This document shows, piece after piece, positions 46,296 through 52,356 of a stretch of DNA of 52,356 nucleotides. The position numbers and the translations under genes are program-made. The notes beneath the pieces are model-generated. The model ran no database searches. It saw only the letters and a list, made by a program, of their open reading frames with translations, and was not told the origin of the DNA. The first letter of the stretch is position 1. The number at the start of each line of letters is the position of its first letter. Location of the stretch: positions 1-52,356 of the forward strand of contig CALMMQ010000095.1 in the NCBI GenBank assembly GCA_937868725.1, given 5' to 3'. This stretch comes from an uncultured Pleomorphomonas sp. (GTDB lineage: Bacteria > Pseudomonadota > Alphaproteobacteria > Rhizobiales > Pleomorphomonadaceae).

Positions 46296-47951
46296 ATGTG
46301 CCGTTCCGCCGTGCCGATGACAGGTGGCAAAGCCATCGCCGAAACCTTGATCGCCAACGGCGTTACCACGCTGTTCGGCCTGCCGGGCGCCCAGACCTAT
46401 CCGCTGTTCGACGCACTGGCCCAGCGCCGCGACATCATCCGTACGGTTAGCGCCCGCCACGAGCAGGGCTCGGCCTACATGGCCTTCGGCGCCGCCAAAT
46501 CGACCGGCAAGCCGCATGTCTACTCGGTGGTGCCGGGTGCCGGCGTGCTCAACACCACGGCGGCGCTGTCCACCGCCTACGCCACTTCGACGCCGGTGCT
46601 GTGCGTCACCGGCCAGGTACCGCGCGCCTTTCTCGGCCGGGGACGTGGCCATCTGCACGAGATTCCCGACCAGCTTGGCCTGCTGAAGACGCTGACCAAG
46701 TGGTCGGCCCGCATCGAACGCGTCGAGGACGCGCCGGAGATCGTCAACGAGGCCTTCCGCCAGATGCTGACCGGCCGGCCCGGTCCGGTCGCCGTCGAGA
46801 TGAGCTGGGACACCATGGCCGAAACGGCACCGATAACGCTCATCGACGGGGTCAGCCCGCCGGTCCCGGCCGCCGCCGATGCTGCCGAGATCGCGGCGGC
46901 GCTGGCCGTCATCACCGCCGCCCGCCGGCCGATGATCATGGTCGGTGGCGGCGCCCAGCACGCGGCCGCTGCCATCCTTGCTCTGGCCGAACGGCTCGAT
47001 GCCCCGGTGGCCGCCTTCCGGGGCGGGCGCGGCATCGTCGCCGAAACCCACCCGCTCGGCCTGTCCTCGGCCGCCGCCCACGCGCTGTGGCCGGAGACCG
47101 ACGTCGTCATCGGCATCGGCAGCCGCCTGGAAATGCCGACCATGCGCTGGACCGGCATGATGGGCTACTTCGACCGCCTGCCCGGCGGCCGCAAGCTGGT
47201 GCGCATCGACATCGACCCGGCGGAAATGGTGCGCCTCCTCGCCGACGCGCCGGTGGTGGCCGACGCCAGAGTGGCCACCGAGGCGCTGGTCGCCGCCCTC
47301 GGTCCCAAGACCGCCACCGACGAGGCCGCCCGCGCCCGCATCGCCGCAGCCAAGGCCAGCCTCGCCGCTGCCATTGTCCGCGTCCAGCCGGAGATCGGCT
47401 ACCTCGAAGTGATCCGCGCCGCCCTGCCCGACGACGGCTTCTTCGTGCCCGAACTCTGCCAGGCCGGCTTCACCTCCTATTTCGGCTTCGACGTGCGCAC
47501 GCCCCGCACCTACGTCACCGAGGGCTATCAGGGCACGCTCGGTTTCGGCTTCCCGACGGCGCTTGGCGTCAAGGCCATCCATCCCGAGCGGGCCGTCGTG
47601 TCGGTGACCGGTGACGGCGGCTTCATGTTCGCCATGCCCGAACTGGCAACGGCGGTGCGCGAAGGCATCGGCCTCGTCACCGTCGTCTTCGACAACCACG
47701 CCTACGGCAACGTCCGCCGCGACCAGCAGCGCCTCTACGACGGCCGCGTCATCGCCTCCGAGCTGACCAACCCCGACTTCGCCCGCCTCGCCGAGGTGAT
47801 GGGCGCCGACGGCTACCGCGCCGATTCCCCGGCCGCCCTGGCGCCGGTGCTGGCCAAGGCGCTTGCCGCCAACCGGCCGGCCGTCATCCACGTCGACGTC
47901 GGCGTCGACCGCGAAGCCTCGCCCTGGGAGTTCATCCACTTCCCGCCGTGA
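46296..47951 (+). CDS. thiamine diphosphate-dependent enzyme, acetolactate synthase-like
   Basis: A 551-residue ThDP enzyme of the acetolactate synthase / benzoylformate decarboxylase superfamily. The N-terminal PYR domain has FGLPGAQTYPLFDAL and the cofactor-activating Glu56 in SARHEQGSAYMA. A central domain carries VGGGAQHAA and IDIDPAEM, and the C-terminal PP domain has the ThDP motif TGDGGFMFAMPEL ending VFDNHAYGN. It makes or breaks a bond next to a 2-oxo acid; whether it is a synthase or decarboxylase is not evident. ATG 46296 follows CTGGAG; another ATG at 46317 is possible. Confidence 0.85.
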   Translation: MCRSAVPMTGGKAIAETLIANGVTTLFGLPGAQTYPLFDALAQRRDIIRTVSARHEQGSAYMAFGAAKSTGKPHVYSVVPGAGVLNTTAALSTAYATSTPVLCVTGQVPRAFLGRGRGHLHEIPDQLGLLKTLTKWSARIERVEDAPEIVNEAFRQMLTGRPGPVAVEMSWDTMAETAPITLIDGVSPPVPAAADAAEIAAALAVITAARRPMIMVGGGAQHAAAAILALAERLDAPVAAFRGGRGIVAETHPLGLSSAAAHALWPETDVVIGIGSRLEMPTMRWTGMMGYFDRLPGGRKLVRIDIDPAEMVRLLADAPVVADARVATEALVAALGPKTATDEAARARIAAAKASLAAAIVRVQPEIGYLEVIRAALPDDGFFVPELCQAGFTSYFGFDVRTPRTYVTEGYQGTLGFGFPTALGVKAIHPERAVVSVTGDGGFMFAMPELATAVREGIGLVTVVFDNHAYGNVRRDQQRLYDGRVIASELTNPDFARLAEVMGADGYRADSPAALAPVLAKALAANRPAVIHVDVGVDREASPWEFIHFPP

Positions 47952-48035
47952 GGGTTTGCCTCAATGCCAACATGATGATCGGTTGAAGTCGGCCCCCCGC
48001 CGACGTCAGGCGGTCGCCGCTGCAGGAGCCGAGCC

Positions 48036-48671
48036 ATGTTGAGCCGTCGTCACTTCATCGCCGCCAGCGCCGGGGCTTTTGCCGCCCCGTTCGCCATCGG
48101 CCGCGCCCTTGCCCGCCCCGACAAGGCCGAGGTGCTTTACGACGCCGACGCGCCGGTGCTCGGCAATCCCAAGGGCGACATCACCATCGTCGAGTATTTC
48201 GACTATCGCTGCCCCTACTGCCGCAAGGGCTACGCGGCGATGATGGATCTGGTACGCCAGGACGGCAATCTCCGCTTGGTGATGAAGGACTGGCCGATCT
48301 TCGGTGACGCCTCGGTCACCGCCGCTCAGGCCGCGCTCGGCGCCGCCTCATTCGGGCGCTACGCCGACGCCGTCGAGGCGCTGATCACCGCCCGCGGCCT
48401 CAAGACCGACGACGACGTCATGGCCGCCCTCGCCGCCGCCGGCATCGACGAGGCCAAGCTGACCAAGGCCGTCAACGACGGCATCGACAAGATCAACGGC
48501 CTGCTCGACCGCAACTACCGTCAGGCCGACGGGTTCGGCTTCGATGGCACGCCGAGCTACGTCATCGAGACGGCGGTCTTTCGCGGCGCCCTCGATGCCG
48601 ACGCGCTGCGCACCATGATCGGCGACGCCCGCAAGGCCAAGGCCAAGGCCAAAGCCGACGCTCCCATCTGA
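48036..48671 (+). CDS. Tat-exported DsbA-family thiol oxidoreductase
   Basis: A 211-residue protein with a twin-arginine signal (SRRHFIAASAGAFAAPFA) and a DsbA/DsbG-type thioredoxin fold. Its active site CPYC (Cys59-Cys62) lies in EYFDYRCPYCRKG and the cis-Pro loop is FDGTPSYVI. It would oxidise or isomerise disulfides in the periplasm. The C-terminus is a Lys-Ala-rich tail. Export by Tat rather than Sec is less usual for this family. AGGAG precedes ATG 48036. Confidence 0.9.
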   Translation: MLSRRHFIAASAGAFAAPFAIGRALARPDKAEVLYDADAPVLGNPKGDITIVEYFDYRCPYCRKGYAAMMDLVRQDGNLRLVMKDWPIFGDASVTAAQAALGAASFGRYADAVEALITARGLKTDDDVMAALAAAGIDEAKLTKAVNDGIDKINGLLDRNYRQADGFGFDGTPSYVIETAVFRGALDADALRTMIGDARKAKAKAKADAPI

Positions 48672-48808
48672 CGGCCGGCCTCGCCTTTCGTCCAATGCCC
48701 TGGTCCGGCTTGCCGGCATGACGGCGCCCGACCGGCGACCTATACTCGCCAGTGCGTTCGACCCTCCAAGGCGATCGGGTCGACGCCTGCTGCAAAGGGA
48801 GTGGAACC

Positions 48809-49759
48809 ATGAAGAAGCGCGCGCTCGGCAAGACCGGCATCGATATCGCGCCGCTGGTGTTCGGGGGCAACGTCCTGGGCTGGACTGTCGACGAGAAGGC
48901 CGGCTTCGATGTGCTCGACGCCTTCGTCGACCACGGCTTCAACGCCATCGACACCGCCGACTCCTACTCGATCTGGAAACCCGGCAACAAGGGCGGTGAA
49001 TCGGAGACCATCATCGGCCGCTGGCTGAAGGCTCGCCCCGGCCTGCGCGACAAGCTGGTCATTTTCACCAAGGTCGGCTCCGACCTGCAGCAGCCCGGCC
49101 AGAAGGGGCTGTCGGCCCGCTGGATCCTGGAAGAGGTCGAGCGCTCGCGCGCCCGTCTCGGCATCGATCGCATCGACCTCTATTTCTCGCACTGGCCCGA
49201 CGACACGCCGTACGAGGAAACGCTCGCCGCCTACGACAAGCTGATCCGCGCCGGCAAGGTGCGGGCCATCGGCGTCTCCAACGTCGACGCCATCCAGCTG
49301 TCGGACGCGCTCGACGTGTCGCGCGCCAAGGGCCTGCCGCGCTATCAGGTGCTGCAGCCCAACTACAGCCTGGCCGAACGCGGCGTCTTCGACGGCGCCC
49401 TGCGCGATCTCTGCATGCACGAGGATATCGGCGTCGTCAGCTACTACAGCCTCGCCTCCGGCTTCCTCTCCGGCAAGTACCGCTCGAAAGACGACCTTGC
49501 CAAGAGCGCCCGTGGCGGCGGCGTCGAGAAGTATCTCAACGCCAAGGGCTTCCGCATCCTCGCCGTGCTCGATGCCATCGCCGAGGCCCATGGCGCCAAG
49601 CCGGCCGAGGTGGCGCTTGCCTGGCTGATGCAGCGCCCGGGCGTCACCGCCCCCATCGCCAGCGCCACCAAGGTGTCGCACGTGGCGAGCTTCGCCAAGG
49701 CCGTCGGCCTGCACCTGACGCCGGACGAGGTCGACCACCTCGACAAGGCGAGCGCCTGA
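48809..49759 (+). CDS. aldo/keto reductase
   Basis: A 316-residue NADPH-dependent aldo/keto reductase with the catalytic tetrad Asp48 and Tyr53 (NAIDTADSYS), Lys88 (IFTKVG) and His128 (YFSHWPD), plus the cofactor segment APIASATKVSHV. The sequence resembles the AKR11-12/YajO-like group acting on small aldehydes or sugars. ATG 48809 follows GGGAGTGG; the frame upstream has no similarity. Single gene followed by a GC-rich hairpin. Confidence 0.92.
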   Translation: MKKRALGKTGIDIAPLVFGGNVLGWTVDEKAGFDVLDAFVDHGFNAIDTADSYSIWKPGNKGGESETIIGRWLKARPGLRDKLVIFTKVGSDLQQPGQKGLSARWILEEVERSRARLGIDRIDLYFSHWPDDTPYEETLAAYDKLIRAGKVRAIGVSNVDAIQLSDALDVSRAKGLPRYQVLQPNYSLAERGVFDGALRDLCMHEDIGVVSYYSLASGFLSGKYRSKDDLAKSARGGGVEKYLNAKGFRILAVLDAIAEAHGAKPAEVALAWLMQRPGVTAPIASATKVSHVASFAKAVGLHLTPDEVDHLDKASA

Positions 49760-49767
49760 CCCGGACG

Positions 49768-49810
49768 GGCGCGCTTCCCCCGCCTTTCCGCCCGGCCGGG
49801 GGAGCGCGCC
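49768..49810 (+). terminator. GC-rich hairpin after the aldo/keto reductase
   Basis: Fourteen paired bases with a single bulge (49768-49782 with 49797-49810) enclose a 14-nt loop, followed only by TTGCCCTT. It is a probable transcription terminator lacking a strong U tract. Confidence 0.6.
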
Positions 49811-49850
49811 TTGCCCTTGGCGGCGCTCCTTAGCCAGCGCCGCATTATTC

Positions 49851-49868
49851 CCGTCATCGAGTTGTGAC
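49851..49868 (+). promoter_or_regulatory. candidate Pho box upstream of btaA
   Basis: CCGTCAT-CGAG-TTGTGAC resembles the PhoB site CTGTCAT-N4-CTGTCAT, with 6 of 7 and 4 of 7 matches. It lies 97 bp upstream of the btaA ATG. btaAB genes of Sinorhizobium are known to be PhoB-controlled, so the position makes sense, but the second half-site is weak. Confidence 0.45.
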
Positions 49869-49965
49869 AAGCCGGTGCCACGGCGGCGGCGTGACGGGAT
49901 TCCGGCTGAACCGGATCACTCTTCGACGCGATGGTCGCCCGATCACAAGGACAGCCGATCGCACC

Positions 49966-51195
49966 ATGACCAAGACCCGGACTGCCAAGCTCCTCGCCAG
50001 CGCCGTTCACGCCAACCGCCTCGCTTCCCGGCGCGGCCTGCTCGAACGGCTGTTCACCCTGGCCTTCTCCGGCCTCGTCTACCCGCAGATCTGGGAAGAC
50101 CCGGACGTCGACATGGCCGCCCTCGAGCTTGGTCCCGGCAAGCGCCTCATCACCATCGCCTCCGGTGGCTGCAACGTCATGAACTACCTGACGGCCAGTC
50201 CCGACACCATCATCGCCGTCGACCTCAATCCGGCCCACATCGCCCTGCTGGAGCTGAAGCTCGCCGCCGCCCGCCACCTGCCCGGCCACGAGAGCTTCTT
50301 CCGCTTCTTCGGCCACGCCGACGAAGCCGAAAATACCGCCCGCTACGACCGTTTCCTGCGTAGCCACCTGCCCGACACCGCCCGCGCCTACTGGGAAAAG
50401 CGCAACCTGCTCGGCCGCCGCCAGATCTCGGTGTTCACCCGCAACATCTACCGTTACGGCCTGCTCGGCCGCTTCATCGGCATGACGCATCTGCTCGCCC
50501 GCGCCTACGGCAAGAACCCGCGCCTGATGCTGACCGCCAACGGCCTCGCCGACCAGCGGCGGCTGTTCGAGGAAAACCTGGCGCCGGTGTTCGACAGCCG
50601 CTTCATCCGCTGGCTCTGCCGCATGCCGGTTTCGCTCTACGGCCTCGGCATTCCGCCGGCCCAGTTCGCCAGCCTGTCGGCCGACGCCGACGGCAACGTC
50701 GCCGCGCTGCTGCGCCAGCGCCTCGAACGCCTGGCCTGCGACTTCCCCCTTGAGGACAACTACTTCGCCTGGCAGGCCTTCGGCCGGGGCTATGATCGAG
50801 AACGCCGCCGCGCCATTCCGCGCTATCTCGGCCGTGACGCCTTCGCCATCGTGCGCGCCAACGCCGATCGTGTCGAGGCGAGCCAGATTTCCATGACCGA
50901 GCGGCTGGCCGCCGAGCCCGAAGCTAGCCTTGACGCCTACGTGCTGCTCGACGCCCAGGATTGGATGACTCCGGCCCAGATGGTCGACCTCTGGCGCCAG
51001 ATCAGCCGCACCGCCCGTCCCGGCGCCCGCGTCATCTTCCGCACCGCCGGCCGCGACAGTCCGCTGGAAGCGGCGTTGCCCGCCGACATCCGCGACCTCT
51101 GGTCCTACGACCCCGCCACCGTCGCCGGCTACGTTGCCCGCGACCGCTCGTCGATCTACGGCGGCTTCCACCTTTACGTCCGGGTGGCGGCATGA
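49966..51195 (+). CDS. btaA: BtaA, SAM:diacylglycerol 3-amino-3-carboxypropyltransferase
   Basis: A 409-residue DUF3419 protein. It has the N-terminal FSGLVYPQIWEDPDVDM, the SAM-binding strand ITIASGGCNVMNYL, the acidic VDLNPAHIALLELKL and a C-terminal YVLLDAQDWM block. BtaA transfers the aminocarboxypropyl group of SAM to diacylglycerol, giving diacylglyceryl-homoserine, the first step in betaine lipid (DGTS) synthesis that replaces phospholipids under phosphate starvation. ATG 49966 (MTKTRTAKLL) is chosen; the frame runs 34 codons further up, through the possible Pho box region. Its stop overlaps btaB by 4 bp. Confidence 0.93.
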   Translation: MTKTRTAKLLASAVHANRLASRRGLLERLFTLAFSGLVYPQIWEDPDVDMAALELGPGKRLITIASGGCNVMNYLTASPDTIIAVDLNPAHIALLELKLAAARHLPGHESFFRFFGHADEAENTARYDRFLRSHLPDTARAYWEKRNLLGRRQISVFTRNIYRYGLLGRFIGMTHLLARAYGKNPRLMLTANGLADQRRLFEENLAPVFDSRFIRWLCRMPVSLYGLGIPPAQFASLSADADGNVAALLRQRLERLACDFPLEDNYFAWQAFGRGYDRERRRAIPRYLGRDAFAIVRANADRVEASQISMTERLAAEPEASLDAYVLLDAQDWMTPAQMVDLWRQISRTARPGARVIFRTAGRDSPLEAALPADIRDLWSYDPATVAGYVARDRSSIYGGFHLYVRVAA

Positions 51196-51824
51196 GTGCC
51201 CAGGCCGACGCCATGGACCGCATGTACCGGCTGACGCGCCACGTCTACGACGCCTCGCGCAAGCCCTACCTGCTCGGTCGCGACCGGCTGATCGCCGACC
51301 TCGACGTGCCGCCCGGCGGCGCCGTGCTGGAGCTCGGCTGCGGCACCGCCCGCAATCTCGTCGCCGTCGGCCGCCGCTATCCCGGGGTCACGCTCTGCGG
51401 CAGCGACATCTCCGGCGAAATGCTGAAGACGGCGGCCGGCAACGTCCGCCGCTCCGGGCTCGCCATCGGCCTTGCCGCCGGCGATGCCACGACCTTCGAT
51501 CCGCGCCCGGCCTTCGGTCGCGACCGCTTCGAGCGTGTCTACTTCTCCTATGCCTTGTCGATGATCCCCGACTGGCGCGCCGCCCTCGCCCATGGTCTGG
51601 CGCTCACCGCCGACGGCGGCCGTCTGGCGGTGGTCGATTTTGGCTTCTGCGAAGGACTTGGCCCGTTGCCGCGCGCCGCCCTGCACGGCTGGCTGCGGCT
51701 CTTCCACGTGACGCCGCGCGCCCAACTCGAAGACGAGATGAGGCGGCTCGCCAGCGCCGCTGGCCGGCCGCTCCGCTTCGAGCGGCCGTTCGGCGGCTAC
51801 GCCATGCTCGGCGTCATCGGCTGA
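51192..51824 (+). CDS. btaB: BtaB, N-methyltransferase for betaine lipid synthesis
   Basis: A 210-residue SAM methyltransferase with motif I VLELGCGTARNLVAVG, LCGSDISGEML and YFSYALSMIPDW. Coupled by ATGA overlap to btaA, it should carry out the three N-methylations that turn diacylglyceryl-homoserine into DGTS. The assignment rests on this coupling and on family length (about 210). It ends directly against the stop of the convergent META-domain gene with no spacer. Confidence 0.92.
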   Translation: MSAQADAMDRMYRLTRHVYDASRKPYLLGRDRLIADLDVPPGGAVLELGCGTARNLVAVGRRYPGVTLCGSDISGEMLKTAAGNVRRSGLAIGLAAGDATTFDPRPAFGRDRFERVYFSYALSMIPDWRAALAHGLALTADGGRLAVVDFGFCEGLGPLPRAALHGWLRLFHVTPRAQLEDEMRRLASAAGRPLRFERPFGGYAMLGVIG

Positions 51825-52229
51825 TCATCTGGTGCGGGAAAGCTCGATCACCGGCTGGCCGGCGGCATCGACCAGCTCAGCCGCCTCGCCCTTGAGGTGG
51901 ACAGCGGCAACGCTCGTCTCCAGCGCCTTGAGGAAGGCGTCCTCGACGGCCATGCCGGGGCCGAGACAGGCCATGCGCGTGGCAATGAGGCGCGAGAAGC
52001 GCAAGCTGTCGCCCTTGATCTCGACCTTGCCGGCGTAACGGTTGCAGCCGGCAAAGCCCGATACGGCGTTGCCCTCGATCTCCAGCGTCGGCGGCCGGTC
52101 GGTGAGCTCGGCGCCGGCGAGACGGGTGACAGTCCAGGTCGTGCCGGACAGGTCGGCCGCCTGACAGGCGGTGACACTGGCCAATACCAGCAGCACCATT
52201 GCGGAGTTGCGCCAGTTCGTTGCGGTCAT
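51825..52229 (-). CDS. META/HslJ-domain lipoprotein
   Basis: A 134-residue protein with a lipoprotein signal (MVLLVLASVTAC, lipid Cys22) and one META domain (DLSGTTWTVTRLAGAEL; PTLEIEGNAVSGFAGCNRYAG; ATRMACLGP). The two further Cys, in AGCNRY and MACLGP, probably form the domain's disulfide. E. coli HslJ, from the same family, is a heat-shock protein linked to novobiocin resistance. GGAGGG lies before ATG 52229. It is convergent with btaB with zero spacing. Confidence 0.9.
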   Translation of the reverse strand: MTATNWRNSAMVLLVLASVTACQAADLSGTTWTVTRLAGAELTDRPPTLEIEGNAVSGFAGCNRYAGKVEIKGDSLRFSRLIATRMACLGPGMAVEDAFLKALETSVAAVHLKGEAAELVDAAGQPVIELSRTR

Positions 52230-52305
52230 CTTGCCCTCCTGTTACCCGACGATGATCGGCAGAAGCGCAGGATGAGCGCCGATGATGGCGGCACGGCGAC
52301 CGGCT

Positions 52306-52356
52306 AGAGCGTTTTCCGACCTGATGGACTCATCAGGTCGATGAGAAATCGCTCCA
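52306..52356 (-). repeat. 51-nt dispersed palindromic repeat, copy 2 (inverted)
   Basis: Reverse complement of the unit at 53-103 with four differences in 51. The core is GACCTGATG-GACT-CATCAGGTC. It ends exactly at the last base of the window, which suggests an assembly or extraction boundary at the repeat. Confidence 0.85.

Noticed and set aside
46191-47939. Antisense ORF of 582 codons opposite the ThDP enzyme
   Set aside because: Shadow composition, no motif, and sense gene has intact active-site motifs.

Overview
This 52.4 kb, GC-rich window is ordinary-looking chromosome from an alphaproteobacterium, most likely a member of the Hyphomicrobiales (Rhizobiales). The evidence is a fused CysN/C, an sdhE-mfd pair, an alaC-hom-glpX run, a TIGR03808-type Tat-exported repeat protein, a PcaQ-type LysR regulator and a btaA-btaB betaine-lipid pair. 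The genus cannot be fixed from sequence reading alone. I found no tRNA, rRNA, CRISPR array, transposase or integrase. Both window ends lie in inverted copies of one 51-nt palindromic repeat (47 of 51 positions identical), so the window may be a contig bounded by a dispersed repeat.

Layout. 0.1-4.2 kb: a YfcG/YghU-type glutathione transferase, an MFS transporter, then a three-gene cluster (DUF2249, DUF59/MIP18 and an NnrS-like membrane protein) preceded by an FNR/NnrR-like palindrome. 4.3-11.2 kb: two paralogous membrane diguanylate cyclases flank mfd and sdhE. 11.3-14.1 kb: cysD-cysNC sulfate activation. 14.4-18.7 kb: zinc alcohol dehydrogenase, GH13 alpha-glucosidase and the Tat-exported beta-helix protein. 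18.7-20.4 kb: PcaQ-like regulator, with a PcaQ-box-like site at its start, divergent from an FrnE-like DsbA protein. 20.5-24.7 kb: alaC-hom-glpX on the minus strand. 25.0-31.6 kb: CcdA, GH19 lysozyme-like enzyme, class IV aminotransferase, fabD, a methyltransferase and recG.

31.6-42.6 kb is an efflux block of about 11 kb on the minus strand. It holds a complete CecR-YbhGFSR-type operon (TetR regulator, HlyD adaptor, double-ATPase, two ABC-2 permeases) and a MacA-MacB-outer-membrane-factor pump. The block has AT-rich gaps at its edges and in its middle. 42.8-44.8 kb: OsmC, a CobB sirtuin and an Lrp/AsnC regulator. 45.0-49.8 kb: aromatic/aspartate aminotransferase, ThDP-dependent enzyme, Tat-exported DsbA-like protein and an aldo/keto reductase. 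49.9-52.2 kb: btaA-btaB with a candidate Pho box, then a META-domain lipoprotein.

The most notable points are the terminal repeats; the putative NO/Fe-S module at 2.5-4.2 kb; the PcaQ-like site at an orphan regulator; low-complexity Ser and Gly inserts in two parts of one efflux pump; an altered acyl-selectivity motif in CobB; and separation of recG from sdhE-mfd by about 19.8 kb with the ancestral divergent orientation kept.
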